NCBI RefSeq assembly: GCF_051020985.1
Contig: NC_135007.1
Location: forward strand, 2,849,001 to 2,913,000
Reading direction: 5' to 3'
DNA length: 64,000 bases
Source: Nomia melanderi
Taxonomy: Eukaryota; Arthropoda; Insecta; Hymenoptera; Halictidae
Part shown: positions 13,031-23,600 of the stretch, one piece after another
How the letters are laid out: each line of letters begins with the position of its first letter
Numbering within the stretch: position 1 is the first letter of the stretch
Made by a program: the position numbers and the translations under genes
The notes under the pieces: model-generated
Databases searched by the model: none
Told to the model about the DNA's origin: nothing
The model's input: the letters and a program-made list of their open reading frames with translations, nothing else

Positions 13031-13973
13031 TAACATAGATCGATAGAGTATTAAATTCTGAGTATAAAAGTGTTGACCTTCATTCGTCCTCATATGTCCT
13101 TTACTGAACATCTTTCCAATGCTTTCAATTGAAAATTAACGCATGCACTGCTCTGCGGTCGACTCGATACGAGCTTTTTATCTATGGAAAACATTACTCC
13201 ATTTTACCTTACTTTCGTCTATGCTATTCTATGCATTAAAAGAATAAATCTATGTAACATTCTTCAGCAAACCGCCTCGACATTATACTTCGTTACTCAG
13301 CTAGCCCCTCCAAGACACATTTTCATATCGAAGTATCGTGACACGATATTATCTGATTCCTTGGACTATTTATTTATCGGGGACACGCGCTGTCTATGAT
13401 GAAACGGTCGAGTCGAATTGCCCGGAGAATACTTTGGCGAACGGCCAATGCATAATCGTTTCTAATAAATACTCGTCGTGTCGGGGAACGGGAACGGCTG
13501 ACAATAAGGACGAAAGGACCAGCGAGGAGCGAACGGGAGAAATGTGTCTGTCCGGTCGGTCGATGGAAACGTCCCGCATTCCTGGGACAGGATATTCTGC
13601 CAAGAAAATTCTTTTGGACTCGGACTCGCCTGTTGACCCCGATTCTACCGAAATTTCTTGTGATTAACTCCACATAAGGATCAATAGCAGACGATTATAG
13701 GTTCTCGATTCTGGCAGACAGGCTTGCGTAATGATAGCGCTGATACGATTCCGTGAACTTAAGCGGATGGAACATGAATGAATCTGATCAGACGAATTTA
13801 ATATTTCATCCTATCATCCACCAATTCCTATCTGAGACGAACAATTGAATACGGAAGAATATGAAGGAAGATTAACAGAAATTTAATTATAATGATCTTT
13901 GAAGTCATGGGATTTTGTCGCAAAAAACATTAATATTTGCACGCAATGCTTAATTTCGAAGGTAAATTTGATT

Positions 13974-14083
13974 AGATATCCTCATACGTATAATATGTGC
14001 CAATTGAATACCTATTCCGTATAAAATCTTCTCAATAATTAATTATGATTCAATTGGCACATATTATACGTATGAGGATATCT
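13974..14083. repeat. perfect inverted repeat, 36-bp arms, 38-bp loop
   Basis: The arm at 13974-14009 (agatatcctcatacgtata onward) is exactly complementary to 14048-14083. Pairing continues imperfectly outward (gtaaattt on one side, aaatttac-like on the other). It is non-coding, with no target duplication recognised. Confidence 0.9.
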
Positions 14084-17000
14084 CGAATTTACATAACAAG
14101 CGAATACTTATTGTATTTATTTTATATTATCGAATATATTCTTATATATAACAATAGGACACATAACATTTAAGAAAATCCATCAATAATTTCATCACTT
14201 TCGTTAGGTAATTATTGAAAAAGTGTTCTTGCAATTTTGGTTATGTCCATGATCATCAAAGCAAATAGAAACGAGGCATCATATCATATTCAATTTTGGA
14301 CCTACTGCAACCGGAAATTCGCTGGGTAACTACTTACGGATTTAACGATAAGAAACGGAATGTATAACCCAACTAACTCCCGAATAACATGAATTAGAAG
14401 GAAATTACGCTAGAAATTTAGATAACAGGAAGTACGAATCTGAAGGTTTATGACCATCTCTTGACGAGGGTATGATTAAGTTAGGTTGCAACCAGTTGCT
14501 CTTACGGAAGGGGACTGACATACATATATACATGAATAATTCATATTAAAACACTTAACACATGCATGGCAGAGGTGTTTCTATTTTCAGAGTTAATTGG
14601 CAGTATTATTTTTTTAAAATGGTAATATCAGATAATAACAGAAAAAGTCAAACACAGGCAAACGTGTGAATTAAATCTATGGTAATTCGCTCGAATATTA
14701 AATAATGGATTTATATTTTATCGTTCCTTTTATATTCATGACAACTGAAGTGTCAAACACTTCAAGTAAAATATTTGTAGCAAAAATGAAAACTTTTTAA
14801 TTTTTATGCCGTCATATACGAAGCTTCTACTGAATATTACATCGAATTTCGTACAAAAATTATTTTCACAGCTGTATCTGTCGAAGCTTGCTTTTCACAG
14901 TTTCACGTTTCAACTGAAAATATAATCAAAGGTGCATGATACATGCTGTGCCAATTACTCTGGTTTTAATTATTGAATTAATTATTTCAAGCTCAAAGAA
15001 TTCAAATCTAGAACACGATAAACGAACGATAAATGTATAGGAATAATGACCGTGATTTGTCGGCTGTCAAATAGATCAATGAAATCAAAATTTAAATAGA
15101 ACAAAGAATATATTATATTATTTTACAGACGGAGTGTATTTATATTACTGATCAAACGATCTGCGAAGCAAATAGAACAATGTTGTACAGAACGTTGAAC
15201 AATAAAATCGGAAATAAGAGTCGATAAAAGAATTCGCGGAGAAATAATTTTGCAACTTCGTTGATTTAGAAGAATTGTCATTATGTTCAATATTTCATTG
15301 TTGTCATGTGGCTCCAGCATCGACGTGACTGCGGTGCCCGTACGTACATAAATTACAAATTATGCGGAAGAGATAAAGGTGACCGAGCACGGGCGCTACG
15401 TTCAGCCCGTATAGATGTAAACGGTGTACGTGCACGTCTATTATATATGTACCAAAGGGAGATGCGCAACGTATCAAAGGGAGTCACGTTTTGCTGTGAT
15501 TTAACTCGTGTCTTCATTATTTACGTTCTTCGAACCACCATGGCAAACAGTCACGGTTTCACTAAACGAGCAAAAACTGGCCGCCTACCTTAGTTATGCA
15601 GCGTTTTATCGAGTCCGCATACAGTCAACGATATTAATTTCCGCTTTTGTACAACCCAAACTGAGTCTATCATTACAATTCTGATTAGAAAGCGTTTTTT
15701 GTCTGAGACTGAACAGGAGCATCCAGTTTCATTAGCCTTTGAACGCCAGCGCTTTTATCAGCTTTGTGCGTATTCCAACGTAGCATTTCAAAGGCGTAGG
15801 AGTAGTCCAATTTTTGCGGAAATATGTTATATGTTTTATGTTTTTACATAAAATACTGCTCATTTTACGCACAATGCGAAATATGCCATACTTACCATTC
15901 ATCTATAACTACTATACGATGATTAAAGAAAAGAAAAAAAAAATTAAAGAAAACACATTGTTTTGCTATTCTGGAATCGATTTGTTTTCTTATAAGGATA
16001 TGTGATATCGTATATTATTTTACACTTATCATATGTGTAAAATAGTCACTATCTTGCGTGATAATACCGATTTTAGTGCAATCCTGTTCACATCCTAAAA
16101 AAATCAATACTAGACTAACTTCGACTGTCGATTAGTGACTCTTTTCCAGATTTAATGAAACAAAAATTAAATAATAATTAAGTAAAGATTAAATCTCCGA
16201 GCGAAAAAATTGTTAGCCATAACTAAATCTTTAAACATTTAGATCAACATGACTGACCGAAGTCGTGCAATACCCAATGCTGAAGATATCCCACATAAAA
16301 TAAAGACTTAAACCTTCAGCCTTAATAATTAATAAACATAGTAGACTACCATGAGACTTACCTTCGTTAAAGCGTTAAGTACCGATGAAATCCCTGAAGA
16401 GTTTTTTACAATAACCATTTTCTCACAGGTATGGGCGCATTAATAATTTCTTAGGATAAATCTAGTACTATTGAAATTAGGATAGAAGTGTATGGATGAA
16501 ATATCTGCATTATTTTAAAAGTACTATATTTATTATTCGTCTGAAGTATCACTTTAACAGACGGTCATGCGTCGTTTATATACAAATGTGTACACTCTGT
16601 ACATTCTGTCCTATACGATAAACGTTAACACGAACCTGTACAGAAGCGAGAATTGTCGTTAACTAAACGCTAAGTTCCTGACAGCTTTGCAACGTATTTG
16701 CTTACACCGGTTTAAAGTTAACACGCACGCGGTTCACCGGTTCAATGTCTGTTCTGACAAACCTTCTTCATTTTCATTCTTTATTATTTTTTACTGATCG
16801 ATCGTTTCTCATTTAATTGACTAATTGAATTATTCCTCCGTTCGCTTAGCCGCGTGCTCGAGCTCGAGCACCGAAATTAACGTCGATTTCATTTCCATAG
16901 CTGATATACCAATGAAAAAGATCAATCGATCGTGAACAAAACGCCGGATTCGCGGTCGCGTTTTTCGCTTTACCTTCGTTGAAGCCATACAGAACAGATT

Positions 17001-18404
17001 ATCGTCATTATGCGAACCTTTCTGGGGATGGGGATCGGGAAATAAATTCGAAGCACCTGTTAAATAGTTCGCGAACGTAGCGAGCATACTCTTTTCGTTT
17101 ATCGAGACGATTTTTGTACGTTTGGCAGGCCGACGACCGACCGATCAAGCGCACCGGCTGATCCGATCCCGATCGAACACGTTCGAGCGTAAGCGCGATT
17201 AATTATAAATGCATTGCTTCGACTTTTCTGTTCCGGGTGTGCGTGAATTCTGTTACGTATTCTCGACTATTTAATGGAAATACCGTGGAAAAATAGTTCG
17301 CCCAATATCGCAGTAACCGTATTCTTTTTTTTCATACTTTTATTCGTAAACATATTCACCGCGTAAACCGACACATGTGTACAAAAGGGGTTATTATGTT
17401 ATGTTAGACCTGAATATCATTATCCCGTCGACTGTGTCGACGTGTCCTTTAACGGTAGGAATCTACTTACTCGTTGCCCGAAACAATCGTTTTGCATTCG
17501 ACGGATCTCCTTGAGGTCGTCTTAAACATTTTACACTTTCAAACGATCGTGTGCCAAACGTGCGACCACGCGGCATTGTTGGGACTGAACATAGTGACTT
17601 AGAGGACGCTCGAGTGCGATTGTCAACCGAGCGAGCTCACTTCCGGCTTCCGATATGTTATGTATCTCGTTCCCACGAGGTTCATTCTTTTCTAGTGAAA
17701 AACATCTGAAAAAGACGTTCACCGCCGTTTCTTTGTGCCTCGAATGTGTTTCTAAGGTGTGCTTCAGGACAAACCATTTGCTTCTCGACTTTGACGGTAG
17801 CGTAATCAACTAAAATTGCCCTGGAAGCGTCCCGGCAAGTATCGGTGCTTACATAATACCCACGATTGATATCCGTTTTTGTTTATTATTGCGGACGTAA
17901 AGGAATAGTTTAAGCAGTTCGCTAATATGTCTTCATTATGACATGAATCTATGCAAATGAAAATATGAATTTATACAGGGCGCTTCTTTCCCTTTTATTG
18001 CTTTTTTAGTTACGTTTTTATAGGTTATTCAGATGTGATGTTTATGGCAAATGGGAAAAATTAATGGGTAGGAATTATACTGACTAACATTATATTCCTT
18101 TTAATATTTGTTATTTTTAATTAACGATTGGCTTTTATCAAATTATATATATGATGAATACTAAATGTGCCACTAACTTTAAAAACCGTATAATTTCATT
18201 CTTGTTTGGAATATTTCTTTTCAAAATCAACTTGAAATGGTTGCGGATGAACTGTTTAAAAGAGTTAAATTAACCGTATGCATAAACAGTACGTCGAAAT
18301 AATCATTATAAATAATAATCATATACAATCATCTCAGGATTGAAAAGTTACGAACAATTAAATAACATTTCAACACACAAGCCATTTTGATCGCGAAACA
18401 GTAT

Positions 18405-18410
18405 TTTATT
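18405..18410 (-). terminator. possible polyadenylation signal for neto
   Basis: The minus strand reads AATAAA here. It is the first such hexamer I noticed to the left of both the first stop (about 1.3 kb away) and the TAG ending the extension (about 0.4 kb away). Sequence alone cannot show use, because the surrounding DNA is AT-rich and hexamers are frequent. Confidence 0.3.
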
Positions 18411-18647
18411 ATTCTTATCATTATTATGATCAGGATGAAGAAACGCCCCGTACTAAATGGGTGCATATGAAGCATTGTTTGAACGTTTTAAACCTCAAAT
18501 GGTGACCTCTCTAAACGAACTTCCCTATTAAAAATAACCTTTCGTGCGCATCGATCTAACAATAATACCAGCGATCTTGACCGGAAAAACCATATGGTTA
18601 ACGGCAGCAAGAATTTCCGTAACAACATATTTTACAAACACAATATA

Positions 18648-19142
18648 TTACGCGTATACAGACATGCCCGACCTAAGCGATAACAATACCCACGTTAACA
18701 ATAACAGAGCAGACATCGCATATCCCATGTCTCGCTTACAAAAACTTTGGTCCGTGATATCTGATCGATCCGACGCGCAAAAGAAACACTTCGGTGCTGA
18801 AGTAAACACTAGAAGGGTATGGTGGCCCCGATCTCCAGATCCATCGACCTCTCGGTCATGTCGATCGATCTGACCACGCAACGAATGGTGCCGAGGGATG
18901 ATCTCGAGCCGTCCAGCGAGCTTTGCGTTCCGACGGTTCTCCTCGAGGGCCGCGCGAATCTTCTGGCGGCTCTGTTGGGCCACGTACGATAGAATGGCTC
19001 CTGGTTGTTGCGTTTCAAGGCACTCCATATGACCGACGATCTTCTGGGCGGCAAATGCGAATGGGAAGGGCAGCTGCAGTGCTGCCAGGCCAGAGTCGGC
19101 GCTTTGCATCGGAAAATGGGAGCTCTGAAGGCCTCCGGTGGC
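18648..19142 (-). CDS. overlapping protein-like open frame after an acceptor-like site, unidentified
   Basis: In a different minus-strand frame an open stretch starts immediately after a good branch/acceptor-like sequence (ctaatccttag, AG at 19144-19143). It reads GGLQSSHF, then a hydrophobic run LPFPFAFAAQKIVGHMECLE, a helix-like segment SYVAQQSRQKIRAALEENRR, and ends at a stop at 18650-18648 with a short hydrophobic C-terminus. Its composition in the first 80 codons is more protein-like than the overlapping readthrough frame. I do not recognise the family. It could be an alternative last exon of neto, an exon of a neighbouring minus-strand gene, or a chance open frame in GC-rich DNA. No upstream donor with matching phase could be singled out. 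Confidence 0.25.
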   Translation of the reverse strand, partial: ATGGLQSSHFPMQSADSGLAALQLPFPFAFAAQKIVGHMECLETQQPGAILSYVAQQSRQKIRAALEENRRNAKLAGRLEIIPRHHSLRGQIDRHDREVDGSGDRGHHTLLVFTSAPKCFFCASDRSDITDQSFCKRDMGYAMSALLLLTWVLLSLRSGMSVYA

Positions 19143-19711
19143 CTAAGGATTAGAAGACTATTCAGCCTGGAATAGTCCGTTTCCAAGCGCAACGGAGTCA
19201 AAACCGTAACACCGTCCATTGGTTCTTTTTTATCGCGTCCGGTCGACTGTAGGATAGCGACATTACCGTGAAATGTTCTCGCATTTGTCCCAGTAGACCC
19301 TGGTCCGGATACGTCGTATAGTTTCGTCCCGCCGGTTTCGTCGATACCGCCCGAACGAGGCTCCGTCTCTTTTATATCGTTCAGTTCCTGTGACGGGAGG
19401 CTGTTTCGTTTCACCGTTCCTAAAGATATCTCGGAGCTCTGGCTGACGTTCCGTGCGAACTTGTCCAGAGACGCTCGATCGTCCTGGTCCGAGTAGTCAA
19501 ATTGGTCAGGCCGATCGATCGCGCCAGTACACGTGGATCAGGAGGATGAATTCGCCTCAACCGTCGAGCTAGTTGACGCGTCATCGTCCAGCGAGCTCTG
19601 CGTAGCCACAGTCACTTTGTTTCCCTCAGTCCGACTAGACAGCTGACGATCGGTTGCTGTTTGACGGGGATGGCGTCGCTTGTAAGGCTCCCAATCCCCT
19701 GGATCCCGGCG
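18809..19711 (-). CDS. candidate neto C-terminal extension by TGA readthrough, or alternative isoform exon
   Basis: Directly after the neto TGA (19714-19712) the same frame continues for 57 codons (RRDPGDWEPYKRRHPR onward, with TVATQSSLDDDASTSS) to a second TGA at 19540-19538. It then runs 242 codons without a stop to TAG at 18811-18809. The middle part looks like a real disordered signalling tail, for example RPDQFDYSDQDD, DKFARNVSQSSEISLG and KRNSLPSQELNDIKE, and codons favour G or C in third position. The first TGA is followed by C, a permissive readthrough context. An in-frame TQSSLD motif occurs twice, before the second TGA and near 18930. Alternatives are an exon spliced around the stops, 3' UTR that was coding in an ancestor, or an exon of another gene. 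From about 19140 leftward this frame becomes Cys/His/Arg-rich and less convincing. Confidence 0.42.
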
Positions 19712-20695
19712 TCAGTGCGTCGCGATCACGTCCGGAGCGCTCTTTGTGCTTTCTATACTGAACGGCCGCCTTTGATCGATCTCTATCACTGCCTCCGCTC
19801 GGTACCTCGGGTCGGGTGTCGTTTGCTGAGTAGACTTTGGCGTGCTGGAGTGCTGGGAGTTTGGCGTATTGCCGGATCCAGCCCCGGATCCGTAGAGAGA
19901 GCTGCCGTACCTCTCACCTGACCCAACTGTCGCTTGCCTCACCAGTTTAGGGGATTGACGATAGGCACTGTTTTCCCTGTTGGGCTGTGGACTTTGAAAC
20001 CTCTGGTAAGACGGATAGTCCGGCGGTTCTTTAAAAGGAGAACCTTGATGTAGAGGCAGTGGATAGCTGGACTCGTGGGTTGACCAGCCGGGCGGAGCTG
20101 GGATCGGATTGTGCTTCGGGCAGATCCCCATGCTGCCGTCTCGACCCCTCGAAGCTGGACTGCATCCCGAACACTGGGAGGTTGAGTGCTCGGGACTGTG
20201 CTCGGAAGACTGTTGCTGGGAAAGCTGAGAGCTTTGTCGCGAGTTCGAAGGACTTTGATGGTGGTGCAAGTGGTGATGACGGTGATGATGAAGATGGTTG
20301 GTCCCGTTTTGTGAGCCTGGCCCCCGAACACCGAATGTCGTGAAGCCGAGGGGCATCTCGAAGAGGCTCTCCCGCGTTTGACAGGAACTGTCCCGCATTT
20401 CTGGCTCGTCGTTGGATTCCTGAAGGCGTTCCTGCGTCGCGTTGCTGACGTTGTTACTCTGGTGGATGTCGTTCATATCCCTGGTGTTGTATGCCATCTC
20501 TAATACGAGTTCCTTAGTGTAATCCTGAGCTATAAGGGTGGTGGGCGGTAAAAGCTCCTTGCTGGGGACCACTTCCAAGCTCGGTGATTCGCTGCCTCGG
20601 TCCCCGATATCTGTTCTGGAAGACGAGATTGGACAGGGTGTTGCCTTACGGCCGAGTTCGTCTAATCGATTCTCCCTGGACTGCCTGATGTGCTC
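19712..20695 (-). CDS. neto: neto terminal exon: long cytoplasmic tail, stop TGA
   Basis: This exon encodes 327 residues and a TGA. I place the start at EHIRQSRENRLDELG because a pyrimidine-rich tract ending ctttctcag (AG at 20697-20696) precedes it in phase 0. The open frame further upstream (KEFIYLSQ) is the splice tract itself. The tail is predicted disordered: Ser/Gln/Pro-rich, with a histidine tract HLHHHRHHHLHHH (about residues 134-146, 20296-20258) and QLSQQQSS. A PPDY motif (residues 224-227, 20026-20015) fits the PPxY consensus for WW domains. The C-terminus has an RRPFSIES segment and ends IATH. Several Ser-Pro and Thr-Pro sites suggest phosphorylation. The tail should act in postsynaptic assembly; Drosophila Neto isoforms differ in exactly this part. 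The frame remains open past the TGA (see the next entry). Confidence 0.9.
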   Translation of the reverse strand, partial: EHIRQSRENRLDELGRKATPCPISSSRTDIGDRGSESPSLEVVPSKELLPPTTLIAQDYTKELVLEMAYNTRDMNDIHQSNNVSNATQERLQESNDEPEMRDSSCQTRESLFEMPLGFTTFGVRGPGSQNGTNHLHHHRHHHLHHHQSPSNSRQSSQLSQQQSSEHSPEHSTSQCSGCSPASRGRDGSMGICPKHNPIPAPPGWSTHESSYPLPLHQGSPFKEPPDYPSYQRFQSPQPNRENSAYRQSPKLVRQATVGSGERYGSSLYGSGAGSGNTPNSQHSSTPKSTQQTTPDPRYRAEAVIEIDQRRPFSIESTKSAPDVIATH

Positions 20696-23600
20696 CTGAG
20701 AAAGATAAATGAATTCTTTCAATTGATCGGGCGGGGATTGAGATTCTACTACTGTGATGCGGCTCCTCCTATGGCCGTAGCTCTTCCTTAGAATTTTTCT
20801 AACTGTCAGGGAAATTGTTGGGAGTGTGTGTGGCTTGATGCGTGAATTAATTAGACATCGGTGGGTAGTATGGAAACACTATATAGTAATAAACTACAAC
20901 ATAATGTATTTTATTTCAAAATTCAATTTGCGTTTAGATAAAAAGAAAGTTACTGGTTGATTAGTGAATTGAAAAGTGGTAAATACCTTTTGTTGGAGGG
21001 GATAAATAATACAGTATCATAATATGAAACGAAACTAACATGCTTCAGTGCAAGCAAAATAGAATTTATTAAAATATATATATTTATACATTTATAATAC
21101 ATCAGAACTGAATATATACATGTAATACAATTTTAAAGTAATGTTTTTAAAATTTCATTTTTTCATCTTCGTCAACCTTTGTCTGAGACTTTTATTTCAA
21201 TATTTCAGTGATTGTAAAACAATTTATAAAACTCTATATTTATGTAAATATTTAATATACTTTATTATACACTTATATTAAGAAACATGCCAAATTCAAT
21301 AGTTGTTTTTATGATTACATGTTTTACATTTGTATTCGTCATTAGTCAGAGAACTAAACGGAACGGACTGTGCTGTTAATCGAAATGAAAGTAACATGCA
21401 GAACGAAATGAAAAATATCTGTCTGAAATTAATTGTTATTTGCCTGTTAATCTATTAGTTCTTCTATGCTAGTCGTTCGTGTCTCAACCGACTTCAATTT
21501 TCCACGTTTTGTCCCACGTGAATGGGCGAAACGAACCGTGAGCCCATTTCGTATTGTGTGTTATCAGTTTTTCTCTGTATTGCGTGAATGTTAGGCACGT
21601 ACAACTGTACGTGACATGTCCGACCCGTGAATTGAATCGAAATCTCATACGTTCGCCGCGTAATTGAAATTCCACTGACGCGTTGCCGAGCAAGCCATGC
21701 GTAGCGTGAAAAAAGCACTGAATTCCTGTGATTCTTCGATATGTAGATTTATTACTATTTTGTAATATCACGTCGATTCTTTCGGGGCTATTTTATTAAT
21801 TTCGCACCTCTCCGTCTGAACAAGAAACATTTTTTGTCTTTGAAGGACACAGCTATAAACGAATTCTCTGTTTTATTTAACTTTTATCGAATATCGAAAT
21901 CTTTTATATTTTATTGAATAAGAAACGAGAAGAATAACTGCTTCTATTCGTTACACAGTCGCGGAAGCTGTAAATCTCAAAAGTAACATATACCGTGAAA
22001 CCGACATCGTGACGTTTTAAGATTAACGATCATTTTGTAACGCGTTCCGTAAATTCTAATGGCCCGTAAAACGACGCGGAACATGCAAATTTTCACACGG
22101 AGGAAGAGAAATACACAGCTAAATACTTCTATCGGGAACAGAGCTTTAATGGTCAGCCATAAATGCGTTAAATCAACGTCGCGTTATCGGAGGGGGCCCA
22201 GCGAAGTTTTCAAGTCACTAAAATATCGTTCGATCGTAAATACCCTGGATACCGGTCCGCCCTAAACGCCACCGTAACCGGTTAAGTCCTTGACGGAACT
22301 TTTAATCTCGTATCGTTTCAATTTTCTAGCAGATTGACACGGTTACGAGGTAAGGTGACTGTTAGGGGAGGATCCACTTACCCGAATGATTCGATGATCC
22401 CGGATTAGCTTCCTCACACAGTTGAAAACGAAGGCGAAACTCATACCGAAGAGTATCAGTGAGAAGACGATGAGGATTATGACGATGTGCTGGGAGTCAA
22501 TCAGTCGCGACTTTTTCGTCTGAAAAATGGAACAAAGTAAACGGTTGTTTATTAATTAAAACGAAACGCTCTTCGTGATCGCTGACCGTACGCATGCGTG
22601 TCTCCAGGATTGTCTGCCTATCTAGAATACATAATTCCTTTAAGAAATCCCTAGAAACACTTGAAGCGCAATAGAATTGTTCGAACTTCTAGAGGATAAA
22701 ATGGTTTAGGGAAGTTGAACGTTTAGATAATACTAGTTTACGTGGCTTTAGTGATTCTGTTTGTTTGGAGCTTGAACAGTTAGGATCTAAAGTAGTGTTA
22801 CTCAAAGGGTGTACCGCAGCACATTGGTGTATTGCAAAATTTTCCAAACGTGCCGCGAAATCTTAAAAAATATTAGCCTCGTTTTTATTTTAACATCATT
22901 CTTCGAATATACGTACAAATACCATTAATAACAATAAAGTACACGAAGAATCTTTTTATGACGAAAACTATTTCAATTTTCTAAGGTGTACTTATGTGAG
23001 TTAAAATTTTCAATTTTATATATATATGAATGATGAATTTATATATAAATGAAAAATTTCCAATATCTTCTGCACTTAAAAGCTCTCCTTTTGTTGCATG
23101 TTGTACGGGAATGTCTCTAGCTTCGAATTTTGCTTCTAACAACTTGCTTCTAAAAGCATTGTCCTGGGATTTCTCTAATCAAGCTGTGTTAGAGTGAAAT
23201 CTTGTTATATTTAGAAGTGTCGTGTTACACGAGGATTATCTGTACATATATTTTCAATTATTTTTAATGGTATATTGGATCTTACACAGTTACCTATTTA
23301 AACTATTCTTTGTATATGTAATTTACTTTCATAAACAAATTTCGTTTTCTTAGGTATCAATGATATTTACGATACAATAGTTCTTTAAAAAAAAAAATGT
23401 GCCATCACTCTCCGACTTATTCTACGTCTTGCAGATACCATTCGAAATAAGTAGAAGAAAAAATAGTTATCTTGAAACAGTTGAATTCTTACATATCCGA
23501 TAATGAGTTTCTTTATCTCGCGATCGGCTATTTTCTAGTTCGCGTAGCGCCTGCGGTTCGTTCGTCGAAACGGAACGATGCGCAATTCATTCTGGAACAA

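Larger units (their letters stand above)
9510..18400. other. intergenic DNA left of neto, no recognisable gene
   Basis: This stretch contains MITEs at 9740-9973 and 12084-12330, partial repeats at 12455-12815, a transposon-like end near 12839, and the perfect hairpin at 13974-14083. GC-rich patches lie near 11.34-12.05, 13.38-13.65 and 16.83-17.8 kb. A CpG-rich segment at about 17.1-17.2 kb precedes a TATA-like tataaat at about 17.21 kb, but no open frame follows on either strand that I can support. The rest is AT-rich with nothing visible. Confidence 0.55.

Noticed and set aside
19712..19771. 60-base in-frame intron (gtatag to ccag) that would remove the first neto TGA
   Set aside because: It is too short, the donor is weak, and it would delete the well-formed C-terminal segment. 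Kept only as an alternative to readthrough.
18544..20343. Plus-strand open frames opposite the neto tail and its extension
   Set aside because: They are antisense shadows of the GC-rich minus-strand coding sequence.
20696..20830. Coding-like continuation upstream of the tail exon (KEFIYLSQ and the basic stretch before it)
   Set aside because: The preceding exon ends in phase 0 at RDHRIIR and the ctttctcag tract gives a clean in-phase acceptor. Including this stretch would need a weak acceptor without a pyrimidine tract.
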